From Nitrospira tepida (GTDB lineage: Bacteria; Nitrospirota; Nitrospiria; Nitrospirales; Nitrospiraceae), in NCBI RefSeq assembly GCF_947241125.1, contig NZ_OX365700.1:2264001-2328000 (forward strand): DNA of 64,000 bases, written 5' to 3'. Position 1 is the first letter of the stretch. Each line of letters starts with the position of its first letter. Below the pieces are notes generated by a model. It saw nothing but the letters and a program-made list of their open reading frames with translations. It made no database searches and had not been told where the DNA came from. This document shows positions 1 to 8,096 of this stretch, piece by piece. The position numbers and the translations under genes are program-made.

Positions 1-33
1 TGGACGAACGGGAGTGAACAGGCTTGGGTGTGA

Positions 34-534
34 TCAGACCTCTGATTTCAGGCTGATGCGCTGGTCATTCCTCTCGCGCAGACTTCGAAAAAAACTCTGG
101 AGCAGTTCCTGGCTTTCTGGTTCAAGCACCCTGCTCGCGACCTCGACCCGGTGGTTCAGCCGCTCATCCTGCGTGATGTTGAACAGCGAGCCGCAGGCCC
201 CTGCCTTGGGATCCGGCGCGGCGAACACCAGCCGGGGAATCCGTGCCAGGACGATCGCCCCCGCGCACATCGTGCAGGGTTCGAGCGTCACATAGAGAGT
301 CATGTCAGTGAGTCGCCAGGTGCCGAGCCTTGTGGCCGCCTCACGGATGGCGATCATTTCCGCATGGGCTGTCGGATCCTGCCAGAGTTCTCTGAAATTG
401 TGAGCCTGAGCGAGAATCTTGTCGTTCCCGACCAAGATCGCCGCGATCGGGACTTCTCCGCGCGCAGAGGCGAGCCTGGCTTCATCGATCGCCAGTCGCA
501 TGTAATGGAGGTCTTTGTCGTGCAGGTCGTCCAT
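34..534 (-). CDS. tadA: tRNA-specific adenosine deaminase TadA
   Basis: This 166-residue cytoplasmic zinc deaminase should convert adenosine-34 of tRNA-Arg(ACG) to inosine. The zinc-binding HAE motif lies at about residues 57-59 and the PCTMCAGA motif at about 86-93, the canonical TadA/CDA signature, and the length is normal for the family. A tRNA-Arg with an ACG anticodon, its expected substrate, is encoded at 21147-21222. The gene is the last reading frame on this strand at the window edge and lies about 200 bases downstream of the RiPP cluster. A guanine or cytosine deaminase is less likely because the motif spacing and C-terminal helix fit TadA. Confidence 0.93.
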   Translation of the reverse strand: MDDLHDKDLHYMRLAIDEARLASARGEVPIAAILVGNDKILAQAHNFRELWQDPTAHAEMIAIREAATRLGTWRLTDMTLYVTLEPCTMCAGAIVLARIPRLVFAAPDPKAGACGSLFNITQDERLNHRVEVASRVLEPESQELLQSFFRSLRERNDQRISLKSEV

Positions 535-574
535 TGATGAAGCTGCCTCCGAACCGAACTTTCAGGGTCTTCCC

Positions 575-603
575 CTCTCCCATGGCCCGTTGCAATGGGA
601 GAG
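575..603. other. short hairpin between the RiPP cluster and tadA
   Basis: A 9-bp inverted repeat (CTCTCCCAT / ATGGGAGAG) with an 11-base loop lies in the roughly 200-base gap between the last gene of the RiPP cluster and tadA. No T-run follows on the minus strand, so an intrinsic terminator is not demonstrated. I see nothing else in this gap. Confidence 0.3.
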
Positions 604-731
604 CAACAGGCACCCCGGAGAGGAGCGGTGAGGGGTAAGCCCAGCGACACACATCATAACATGGGGTTGCAGACATGCGGAACAAGCGGGGGGAGGGTGT
701 CGCCTTGCCAACGGCCGGTTGCTGGACAGGG

Positions 732-1895
732 TTATTTGAAGAATGTGAGCCGAGGCGAGAGGCGCGCGATCGAGGAACAGAGGCGCGCCAGCCGCCAGGT
801 CGCGACGGACCAGGTCAGCTCCACTGAACGGCGCAGGTAGGCCCGGAACAGCGCCATCGGGGTGAAGGCGCCATAGCGCCAGCTCATGTAGTCCGGCGAA
901 GGCCAGAGGAGCGAGCCAGCATAGCGAAGCTTGGTAAACAGATCCGGCAAGGACGCCAATTGTGCCCACTCCTCTCGCGGGCCGGCTTCTGCAAGAGGAG
1001 GGGACGCCGACTGGGCGCTGAGAGCAGCGGGATCGAGCACAAACTCCGAAAGCGGTGTCTCGCAAAGGTTCTGCATCTCCACCAGCGTCTCGCGCACCGT
1101 GGGCCACTGCCCGCTGTCGCGGGCAAGCTCACGCATAAGAGACCAGTCGAGGGTCTGGTTGTGGCGAATGAACCGGTCCAGTTCAACAAGCCACAAGAGC
1201 GGTTCCTGTCCGCCCTTATGACGCCAATGGGCGCACAAATGAATCAGCAGGTCCGGCGGGCTGATCGCCCAACCGGGCGACCCGTCGAATTCCCACTGTT
1301 CGGCTCGTTGCCAGACGCCCTCCATCTCGATCCGATCATGATCAGGCGGGTAGGCCAGGGTCCAATGGACATCCACAGAGAGCGGCGTCGGCGCCGACGC
1401 GACGAACGAGGTCGCGTAGGAAAACCTCCGGGCGAAGCCGGGTCGTTGTTCGATGTGGCGGTATCCCAGATCTGCCAACAGCGCGACCATCGTGCCAAGC
1501 AACCGTTTGGGGATGAGTAAATCGAGGTCGTCCATGGCCCTGATGGTCAGGGAGGGATCGAGCAGTGTCGCCAGGGCCGGTCCACGGAGGGGTGCGCAGG
1601 GAATGGCCGCGGCCGCGCAGCGTTTCAAAATGGTGGTCAGCGCGTGGGTGATCGAGAGGTGCCGCGCAGTGATTCTGGCGATCCGATCCCGCAACTCGTC
1701 CTGTGCGGCATCGGGCAACGATGCAAACAATCCTGTCCGGAGCAGGTAGTGGTGAAGCAGGGGAGTCAGGCGATGTCGCTCGGCCTGCTCGATCACATCG
1801 GGCCAGTCGGTAGGCGATGGGAGCCCGGCTGGTTCCGAACCGCGCGTAAGGCCGAGCGAGGCGACGAGCAATGGATGGAGGGTCCTTGTAATCAT
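732..1895 (-). CDS. nucleotidyltransferase-family protein of the RiPP cluster
   Basis: This 387-residue soluble protein resembles the uncharacterised nucleotidyltransferase family (PF14907-like) often found beside lasso-peptide genes. The visible signature is LRGPAL at about 103-108, followed by the acidic MDDLDLLIP motif at about 121-129, matching the R...D.DLLV pattern that binds metal-NTP in the Pol-beta-like fold. A histidine/tryptophan-rich stretch (VDVHWTLAYPP) follows. It starts only 6 bases after the HPr-kinase-like gene, so the two are surely co-transcribed. By analogy with paeninodin- and pseudomycoidin-type clusters it may modify the phosphorylated peptide; that role is inferred, not seen. 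Confidence 0.75.
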   Translation of the reverse strand: MITRTLHPLLVASLGLTRGSEPAGLPSPTDWPDVIEQAERHRLTPLLHHYLLRTGLFASLPDAAQDELRDRIARITARHLSITHALTTILKRCAAAAIPCAPLRGPALATLLDPSLTIRAMDDLDLLIPKRLLGTMVALLADLGYRHIEQRPGFARRFSYATSFVASAPTPLSVDVHWTLAYPPDHDRIEMEGVWQRAEQWEFDGSPGWAISPPDLLIHLCAHWRHKGGQEPLLWLVELDRFIRHNQTLDWSLMRELARDSGQWPTVRETLVEMQNLCETPLSEFVLDPAALSAQSASPPLAEAGPREEWAQLASLPDLFTKLRYAGSLLWPSPDYMSWRYGAFTPMALFRAYLRRSVELTWSVATWRLARLCSSIARLSPRLTFFK

Positions 1896-1901
1896 CGCTC
1901 G

Positions 1902-2882
1902 TCAGGATTGTGGCAGGTCCCGCCGGACGACTTGACGAACCTCATCCAAACGGTCATAGCGGCGGGGAACATTCAACCGTTTGACCGGGACCAGCTCGAC
2001 GATGCGACCGAGGTCGTCCATTGCTTGGATCAGGCCTGCAGGGTCCATTATGTTCACCCGCCGCAGTGAGGTAAGCAGTTGCATCAGACCTTCGCGCGGG
2101 CTGAGCCTAGCGATGGCGACTCCGAACGCGCCAGTCTGTCCCCGACGTCGTTCCGGAAGGGGAGTAAGCTGGTAGATCCGGCGCACCGGATAAGCCCTGC
2201 GCGATCCTCCGGCTGCCAGTAGGACCGAATGTTTGAAGGACGAACCGAAGCGGATCGGTTCAGCGGGCCGGGACAAAGCGAGCCGGCGGAATGAATCTGA
2301 CCAGAGCCTCAGGCTGGTGTAAGTAGGAATGGCCCAGACCGTTCCGAATCGTTCAGTGAGCATCACACAGTCGTCGCTGAGGAGATCAGCCCCATCGGCC
2401 AGGAAACTTGCCGCGAGCGTGGACTTGCCGGAGCCGGAGGGGCCGATAAACAGGCAACAGCCATGCTCGGTGGCAACCGCCGAGGCGTGAAGAACGGTCT
2501 TCTGTCTCAGCGAAAGGGCAAGAGGCAGCGCATGGTCCAGCAAGACGTGAGCGACATGCCGCTTGGTTGTCCGCCCGTCCGGTCGCCCTTGGACCGTTCG
2601 ACCATCGGGATCAAGCAGAAAGTCTGCAACACCGGGGAATCGAAGCAGATAGCCTTGTTTCGTGAGGCCCGAGCACATCCAGGGCCGCCGCCTTCGCCCG
2701 ATTCGGGCCAGCCAGCGGTCAGGCGGGGGAAACCGGGACGAGCGGTTCGAGAAGGTGACGGCGAGCGGAGCTTCCTGATCGGCTGCTTGGAACGAGTCGC
2801 GTGATTGAGGAGCGAGGTCAGGCAGGATCGTATCGCTGAGGACGGTCAGGTCGGCAAACGAGTACCGGTAGGGGACGTCCAT
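1902..2882 (-). CDS. HPr kinase/phosphorylase-like protein of the RiPP cluster
   Basis: This P-loop protein of about 326 residues has a Walker A motif GPSGSGKST and a downstream LLSDDCVML acidic motif, the arrangement found in the C-terminal domain of HprK. The preceding LHASAV segment is also typical of RiPP-associated HprK homologues. I place the start at the ATG ending at 2882 because it falls 17 bases after the stop of the upstream methyltransferase; longer versions would overlap it by 160 bases. HprK-like proteins in paeninodin-type lasso clusters phosphorylate the C-terminal residue of the precursor. Here the putative precursor ends in Leu and its only obvious hydroxyl residues are near the ring, so the target is uncertain. 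Confidence 0.78.
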   Translation of the reverse strand: MDVPYRYSFADLTVLSDTILPDLAPQSRDSFQAADQEAPLAVTFSNRSSRFPPPDRWLARIGRRRRPWMCSGLTKQGYLLRFPGVADFLLDPDGRTVQGRPDGRTTKRHVAHVLLDHALPLALSLRQKTVLHASAVATEHGCCLFIGPSGSGKSTLAASFLADGADLLSDDCVMLTERFGTVWAIPTYTSLRLWSDSFRRLALSRPAEPIRFGSSFKHSVLLAAGGSRRAYPVRRIYQLTPLPERRRGQTGAFGVAIARLSPREGLMQLLTSLRRVNIMDPAGLIQAMDDLGRIVELVPVKRLNVPRRYDRLDEVRQVVRRDLPQS

Positions 2883-2899
2883 GAGACGGCCCAGGACCG

Positions 2900-4069
2900 T
2901 CACCGGCTGTACCTGATCACGACCTCGGCGACGAAGGCCGAGGCAACAGCAAGATTGGGGAACAGATCCGGATGCCGACGCAGGACCTCCTGCTCGATCG
3001 CGGCGAGCGGGAGGCTGCCGTCGCAGCAGGCAAGCACAGTCTGTCTCGCCTCTCCCCAAGGAGTCAGGCGAGGGACAAAATCGGGCCTGGTGCGTTCAAG
3101 GTCTTCCCGGCTCAGCAACAGGCCCTGCATCGTCGAATGGGACGATTCCGCCAGGATGGTCCGCGGGCCTGGCTGGGTTGGTGATTCGGCACGCCAGACT
3201 TGCACTTTCCAGGACACGAGCGTCTGCGAAGGCAGCACCGTCATCGAGAGGTCGATCCGTTCGTCCTTCTCGACCGGAACCTGCCGGGCGATGGGAAAGA
3301 AGACGTTGCGGCGATTGATCCGTTGGGCGAAGAGCGGCGAGTTGGACAGTGTCACGCCGGGGGCGAGCTGCGCGACGAACCAGCCACCGATGCCGTGGAG
3401 CAGCCCAGGCCGTCCCACTGTCAATTCCGTACGAAACCGCAACGGCTCCGGCGCCTCTGAGGGATCGAACGAGACGGCCATGACGGAGGGACCGAGCAAA
3501 TGATCCGGCTGGAGCTTGGCCGGATAGCCGCTGTTCAAGGCCGATAGATGGACTGGGCTCAGATCGAACTCGATTGGAGCTTCTTGCGGAGTCTGTTGCC
3601 AGAAGTCCACCTGGTTGCGGAGCGCCTGGTGTTCGACCGGAGCGACATGAAGATCGATTCGACCAGGGATCATCCGGCCGTGCGGCTTTAAGAAGCGCGC
3701 GCGGGCGTCGCGGAAATATTCGCAGATGCCGGCCTCGAACCCGAAGTGGCCGATCTGATCCGCCACGACCAGATCCACCGGCTCCGGCAACGTGACCTGG
3801 GTGGAAAGTCCCTTGATGAACCTCATTCGATCGGTGAAGCCATTCGCCTCGCAGAGGCTCCGCGCCACTTCGATCATGCCGCCCTCATCGACGGCGTAGA
3901 CCCGCTTGGCGCCTGCGCGGCAGGCCAGCATTCCTAAGATCCCGGTGCCGGCGCCCAAATCGAGCACGACCGAATCCGGTGTGACGAGCGCTCCGATCGC
4001 CTGCCGAAAGGCGGCGAGGCGCGGGCCATCGCTGAGATATTCGCGATGTTCATCGATGATGGTCGACAC
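2900..4069 (-). CDS. PRMT-like SAM-dependent methyltransferase with C-terminal extension
   Basis: This 389-residue class I methyltransferase carries the SAM-binding motif LDLGAGTGILGMLA at about 35-48 and a later acidic motif, YAVDEG. The fold order resembles protein arginine methyltransferases. In the double-E loop the first SE is replaced by AD (VVADQIGHFGFE), while the second Glu is kept. After the beta-barrel-like region the last ~90 residues form an extra segment with DGSLPLAAIEQEVLRR, reminiscent of a small helical PqqD-like domain. It starts 30 bases after the precursor stop, which suggests it methylates the RiPP or its leader. The substrate is inferred. Confidence 0.72.
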   Translation of the reverse strand: MSTIIDEHREYLSDGPRLAAFRQAIGALVTPDSVVLDLGAGTGILGMLACRAGAKRVYAVDEGGMIEVARSLCEANGFTDRMRFIKGLSTQVTLPEPVDLVVADQIGHFGFEAGICEYFRDARARFLKPHGRMIPGRIDLHVAPVEHQALRNQVDFWQQTPQEAPIEFDLSPVHLSALNSGYPAKLQPDHLLGPSVMAVSFDPSEAPEPLRFRTELTVGRPGLLHGIGGWFVAQLAPGVTLSNSPLFAQRINRRNVFFPIARQVPVEKDERIDLSMTVLPSQTLVSWKVQVWRAESPTQPGPRTILAESSHSTMQGLLLSREDLERTRPDFVPRLTPWGEARQTVLACCDGSLPLAAIEQEVLRRHPDLFPNLAVASAFVAEVVIRYSR

Positions 4070-4099
4070 GAGAGGGTCTCCTGTGGCGAGCGGCCGGCC

Positions 4100-4279
4100 T
4101 CACAGGCACATCATCATGGGATTCATCCCCATCATGTTACCCATCATGCCGCCGTCCGCGCCGCTGCCGAATCCCGTGTGGGTCAGCTTGGCGATGTTAC
4201 CGTACTCCACCAAGGTGGGCGGCTTGTAAGGTTTCCTGACCGTCTCCTGCTTGGTCGGAAGACCGTCTTCTTCCCTCAT
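4100..4279 (-). CDS. putative lasso-type RiPP precursor with Met-rich C-terminus
   Basis: This small reading frame encodes 59 residues. Its ATG ends at 4279 and is preceded by AAGGAG at a 9-base spacing. The leader holds YKPPTLVEYG (Y18, P21, L23, G27), the YxxPxLxxxG motif bound by RRE proteins in lasso biosynthesis, and Thr33 at the usual -2 position. Cleavage after His34 would give a core starting at Thr35 and an 8-residue ring closed on Asp42 (TGFGSGAD). The remaining tail is striking: eight Met in residues 45-57, with Cys58 and Leu59 at the end. The first 83 bases overlap the end of the cyclase gene. Ring and cleavage site are inferred. Confidence 0.75.
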   Translation of the reverse strand: MREEDGLPTKQETVRKPYKPPTLVEYGNIAKLTHTGFGSGADGGMMGNMMGMNPMMMCL

Positions 4280-6194
4280 GGAATTGCACTCCTTCCGGTT
4301 CGGTCAGCGCACGGAGCCACAGTTCGATGCCATAGACCATCCAGAGCGGCCAGGTCTCACTCGTATATCGGTGATTGCCGGCTCGGTAGGCCTCGTCCAT
4401 CCGGCGATACATCCGGCGAATCTCCTCGCCGTCGATCCAGCCGAGTCGCTCCGTTTGCAACGATTCGAACAGGCGCGCGCCGCCCTGGCTCCGCAGCGCT
4501 TGGACAAAGACGTGGGAGAAATCGGCCTTGGTGTTTCGGTTCCTCACCGATTCCGGCAAAAGCCCCATCATGGCCTGACGCAAGAGAAACTTGGGCTGGC
4601 CATGACGCCACCGTTGCTCTTCGGGAATAGCGAAGGCGAACTCGATGATCCGCCGATCGTTGAAGGGCGACCGTTGCTCGATCCCACAGCGCGCCAACGC
4701 TCGGTCTCCCGCCTCGTTCCCTTGCGCCTGCCAACCGCTCCAGAGCGTGCGATAAAGATCCTCTTGGGCGAACGTGCCGCAGCGGCGCGGCCCCGGTTCA
4801 ATGCCGAGCCGATCGAGCAGACCGATGCGACGGGCGAAGTCCGGCACGATCCAGCGGGGCAGGCCTTTTCTTCCGAGCACGGCACGAATGGCGATCCGCA
4901 GACTCCGCGGCAGGTTCGGCCAGAGGCCAAGGCGAAGGATCGAGCAAGAGGGAAACGCGATGCTCACGGCCTTCCGGTCGTCCCAGAGCCGGCGCATGAG
5001 TCCGAACAGGCGGCCGGAGCGCAGGAGATCGGCGTAATGGTAGTAGCTGCCTCCCAGCCATTCGTCGCCGCCGGCTCCGTTGAGGACGACGATCGCGCCC
5101 TTGTCTCTGGCCTTGGCGAGGAGCCCCATCGACATCATGCCGTTCGGATAGTCCGGCAGGTCCAGATCTTCCCGCACCTGTAGGGGGTAGTCATGCGGGT
5201 CCGAATCGGGCACGACCTCCAAGGTTCCCCGCAGGCGCCACCGATGCATCATGTCCAGAATGTAGGAAGTCTCGTCGCAGGCCTTGCCGGGAAAGGTCAA
5301 GGACAGGCTCTCGAATCCCGGGCTCGTGACGGACCCCTCTCGGATCAGCGAGCAGGCGATGGCCACGATCGAGGAGGAATCGAGCCCGCCGCTGAGCTCG
5401 GCTCTGACCGGCCGGTGGCTCCTGAGCGAACAGCGCACGGCGTCCCTGAACAGATCCAGAAAGTGCGCGGCATAATCCTCGTCGCGCCGATAGCGGATCC
5501 GACGGTTCGGATCGATATCCCAGAATTGCCAGATGCGGATCGGATCGTCGGGCCGGTCCGGATGGACGGTGAGGCAATGGGCGGGGGGCAGGCGCTTGAT
5601 CTCCTGAAAGAGGGTATCCCGGTTGCTGGTAATCGCAGCCGCGAGATATTCCCCGATCATGCCTTCGTCCGGGGCCGTCCGCACGCCGGGATCTTCGAGC
5701 AGGGCTCGCGGCTCCGACGCCCACAGGAAGCGGCGTCGGTGATGCGCATAGAACAGCGGTCTGGTTCCGAGCACGTCGCGCGCGCAGAACAACTGCCGTT
5801 CGCGGAGGTCCCAGAGGACAAAGGCAAAATCACCGATGATCCGCTCCGGGCAGGCCGTCCCCCACCGTTCATAGGCCAGGAGCAGGAGTTGGGCGTCGGA
5901 CAGAGGGGCGTCACGTCGGGACAGATCGGCCAGGAGCCCGCACAACTCATCGCGGTTGTCGATTCTTCCGTCAAGGGTCAGGCAAAGGGTTCCGGATGGA
6001 TTCGTGAGCGGCTGATATTCGAAGAGCGACTCGGACGTGCTGTGCAACCGGAGATGGGCCATGCCCAGTGGACCGCTGAACCAAGCGTCCGATCCATCCG
6101 GGCCCCGGTGGGCCAGCCGGTTCGTCATGTGGGAGACCAACGATCGGTCCGCCGGGGAACCGTCAAGGTTGAGCAATCCGGTGATGCCACTCAT
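4197..6194 (-). CDS. asparagine-synthetase-like lasso cyclase (C protein)
   Basis: This 665-residue AsnB homologue has an N-terminal glutamine-amidotransferase-like domain (about 1-210) and an ATP-pyrophosphatase synthetase domain with SGGLDSS at 268-274. The residue after Met1, a catalytic Cys in true glutamine-dependent synthetases, is Ser (MSGITG), so ammonia release from glutamine is not expected. This is the hallmark of lasso macrocyclases such as McjC, which adenylate an Asp/Glu side chain and close a macrolactam. The neighbouring RRE protein and precursor support that role. The last ~28 codons overlap the precursor gene and read as a low-complexity charged tail. No clear Shine-Dalgarno precedes the ATG. 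Confidence 0.82.
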   Translation of the reverse strand: MSGITGLLNLDGSPADRSLVSHMTNRLAHRGPDGSDAWFSGPLGMAHLRLHSTSESLFEYQPLTNPSGTLCLTLDGRIDNRDELCGLLADLSRRDAPLSDAQLLLLAYERWGTACPERIIGDFAFVLWDLRERQLFCARDVLGTRPLFYAHHRRRFLWASEPRALLEDPGVRTAPDEGMIGEYLAAAITSNRDTLFQEIKRLPPAHCLTVHPDRPDDPIRIWQFWDIDPNRRIRYRRDEDYAAHFLDLFRDAVRCSLRSHRPVRAELSGGLDSSSIVAIACSLIREGSVTSPGFESLSLTFPGKACDETSYILDMMHRWRLRGTLEVVPDSDPHDYPLQVREDLDLPDYPNGMMSMGLLAKARDKGAIVVLNGAGGDEWLGGSYYHYADLLRSGRLFGLMRRLWDDRKAVSIAFPSCSILRLGLWPNLPRSLRIAIRAVLGRKGLPRWIVPDFARRIGLLDRLGIEPGPRRCGTFAQEDLYRTLWSGWQAQGNEAGDRALARCGIEQRSPFNDRRIIEFAFAIPEEQRWRHGQPKFLLRQAMMGLLPESVRNRNTKADFSHVFVQALRSQGGARLFESLQTERLGWIDGEEIRRMYRRMDEAYRAGNHRYTSETWPLWMVYGIELWLRALTEPEGVQFHEGRRRSSDQAGDGQETLQAAHLGGVR

Positions 6195-6223
6195 GGCCGA
6201 TCAGCAGGGAGTCTCTCGTCCAT

Positions 6224-6316
6224 GGTCATTCGTCAATCGTGAACAGTCGTCATCCGCTAATGGTCAATCGTCAACCGGATGAGGCAATCCCACGATTGAC
6301 GCTTGACGTATGACGG
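6224..6316. repeat. dispersed CGTCA/TGACG palindromic repeat, copy 1
   Basis: This intergenic block inside the RiPP cluster is rich in CGTCAATCGT units on the left and ACGATTGACG, TTGACG and TATGACG units on the right, so the two halves can pair as an imperfect hairpin. Related blocks occur at 24919, 26096 and 43244, always between genes. It separates the cyclase from the RRE gene and could act as a REP-like transcript-stability or attenuation element. Confidence 0.7.
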
Positions 6317-6333
6317 ATCCCCCGGAGAGTGGT

Positions 6334-6621
6334 TCATGTACCGTCATGGCTTGTGTGAGCCGGCTCGATGGCCAGAAGGCCCTTCTGCGTGAGTTGTTGG
6401 ATGAACTGTTCGATATCGAGGCGGAGGCGAGGTTCCTCTATGTCATAGCCGGCCAGCAGGGCGTTGGTAACGCCGTCGATCGTGCCCTCGCGGGCGAGCA
6501 GGTTCCAGATCTCGGTGCCGACTCCGTCCAGCCCGAAGTAGGTGCCGGTCGCGAGGTTCAGAAGAACCGCCTCGCCGCCGACTTCGCGGAACACCACATC
6601 TTCGGGAATGCGATAACGCAT
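6334..6621 (-). CDS. PqqD-family RiPP recognition element protein (B1)
   Basis: This 95-residue PqqD-like winged-helix protein shows the family signature EAVLLNLATGTYFGLD...G..IWNLL, followed by a helix ending in LTQKGLLA. Such RRE proteins bind the leader peptide and present the precursor to the protease and cyclase. I use the ATG ending at 6621, which begins MRYRIPEDVVF. The frame stays open upstream, but that part does not look like the family and no good ribosome site is visible at either start. It lies upstream of the cyclase with the TGACG repeat between them. Confidence 0.82.
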   Translation of the reverse strand: MRYRIPEDVVFREVGGEAVLLNLATGTYFGLDGVGTEIWNLLAREGTIDGVTNALLAGYDIEEPRLRLDIEQFIQQLTQKGLLAIEPAHTSHDGT

Positions 6622-6715
6622 GGCCGGTTTGTATTGCTGAAGAGACTGAAACGAAGTGCCGAAGGGCACCTTATCGACCGGGCATAGGCTTGTCAAGCGG
6701 GCGTGGGACGGAAAA

Positions 6716-7798
6716 TCAGGAGAAATAGCGGGCCAGCACATCCGCCGCCTTCGGGATACCCGAGGCAGGAGGCGGTTCGGCCGGTTGGGGTGCATGCCAG
6801 GCTTGGGCGAGCGCGGCCTCCCACTGTCCGGATGAAAAATCGCTGAGGCTCAACTCGGCCCCGCGGCCGTAGCGGTGCAGATACGCCACCAAAGATGCTT
6901 CATCGCCGAAGTGGTGTCGGCGGACGTAGACGACCGGCTTCCGCTTGTCGACCGCCTCGACGATGGTGCTGTAGCCGGGCTTGGTGATGATCATGTCCAC
7001 GGAAGCCAGCACGGTCATGAATGTCATGCCGAGATCCAGCGCGGAATGAATGCGCTGAAACGAGTGAGGAGGCCGGCCGTCGATGAGAAAGCGGTATCCA
7101 ACCATCTGTTCCATTTGCTCATAGGGCAGATCAGTCAGGCTGATGCCTCCGAACCCGACCAGGACCAGCCGTTCCTCCGGTCCGGCGCCGATGACGTTCC
7201 GCAGCCTGGCGGATTCCGGCGCGATCAGTTCGGCGATCGGCCCCACGTCCACGATAGATTTAAACGCCGGCAAGTCCATGCCGGGGGTCGGCCGGATCAG
7301 GACCTCGGCCGATTCGTAGCTACGCTGGATATGCGCAATGGCCGCGTGGTGTTCGGCGACGGCCGGGGAGGCATATCCTCGGAGAATCGCGTCCCAGGAG
7401 AGGGAGGAGAGCGCGATCGGGCGTAGGCCTGACCGCGCCGCGGCCACGATGCTCAGGTAGGAAATGTCGGAGAGCACCAGGTCCGGCGCGGCCCCAGCCA
7501 TCTCCCGTCGCTCCATTTCAATCAATCGGTCCCAGTCGTGATGAAACTCCAGATGCGCTTGCCACGTGGCCTCGATGTCAATCACGAGCGGGCCATGTTG
7601 GATGCAGCCGATGTCTTGCCGGGCCGGGCTCATCGTCCAGGGAATCCTCAGGCGGGCTTCGAAGAAGGAGGCCGGCACCGTCGTGCGGATGATCGCGCGC
7701 ACATTCGGAAGTCTGGCCCCCAGCTCGTTCAGGATCGGGGTGACTTGGGCGGCATGGCCGAAACCATGACCGGAAATGCTGCACCAGAGGAGCGGCAA
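6716..7798 (-). CDS. glycosyltransferase-like protein (GT-B fold), TTG start
   Basis: This protein of about 360 residues has an N-terminal SISGHGFGHAAQ glycine/histidine loop and a C-terminal TKPGYSTIVEAVDKRKPVVYV segment, the donor-binding region of MurG/UGT-type GT-B enzymes. It also resembles the N-terminal half of L-arabinokinase-type proteins. The only possible start is TTG at 7798, since a TAA lies in frame just upstream. It stands about 95 bases before the RRE gene on the same strand, so it may be the first gene of the RiPP operon and glycosylate the product. It could equally be an independent nucleotide-sugar enzyme. Confidence 0.65.
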   Translation of the reverse strand: MPLLWCSISGHGFGHAAQVTPILNELGARLPNVRAIIRTTVPASFFEARLRIPWTMSPARQDIGCIQHGPLVIDIEATWQAHLEFHHDWDRLIEMERREMAGAAPDLVLSDISYLSIVAAARSGLRPIALSSLSWDAILRGYASPAVAEHHAAIAHIQRSYESAEVLIRPTPGMDLPAFKSIVDVGPIAELIAPESARLRNVIGAGPEERLVLVGFGGISLTDLPYEQMEQMVGYRFLIDGRPPHSFQRIHSALDLGMTFMTVLASVDMIITKPGYSTIVEAVDKRKPVVYVRRHHFGDEASLVAYLHRYGRGAELSLSDFSSGQWEAALAQAWHAPQPAEPPPASGIPKAADVLARYFS

Positions 7799-7832
7799 CC
7801 GACGTTACCTGGGTGGAGGTGAAGGGAATGGG

Positions 7833-8033
7833 TCAGACGTTGGAGAACCCGGATTCGTATGGCGTGATGTTGTATTGCAGCTCGAGGTCGAATTCATCGA
7901 TCAGTTGATTGGCCGCCTCGTGGCCTCGGTCGGACCGGACTTCGTTGATGACCAATTCAATCGCCATCGCGGCATGCTGGCCGAACTGGGCGATGGCGGC
8001 TTCGATCCGTTGCCTGGCTTGCTCGTCCGTCAT
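7833..8033 (-). CDS. small conserved-looking hypothetical protein
   Basis: The predicted 66-residue protein is helical and acidic with no recognised domain. Its ATG has a good ribosome site (GGAGGG, 6-base spacing). The sequence MAIELVINEVRSDRGHEAANQLIDEFDLE suggests a small globular helical protein. It is the reading frame immediately upstream of the glycosyltransferase on the same strand, about 35 bases away, and may be co-transcribed with it. Function unknown. Confidence 0.6.
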   Translation of the reverse strand: MTDEQARQRIEAAIAQFGQHAAMAIELVINEVRSDRGHEAANQLIDEFDLELQYNITPYESGFSNV

Positions 8034-8096
8034 GATGAGCCCTCCGCCGTGGGCAATGAGGGGATCATACCATGTTCGGTCCGTTGAGGCTACGGG

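Noticed and set aside
4197-6194. Housekeeping asparagine synthetase
   Set aside because: The glutaminase Cys is replaced by Ser and the gene sits with RRE, precursor and tailoring genes.
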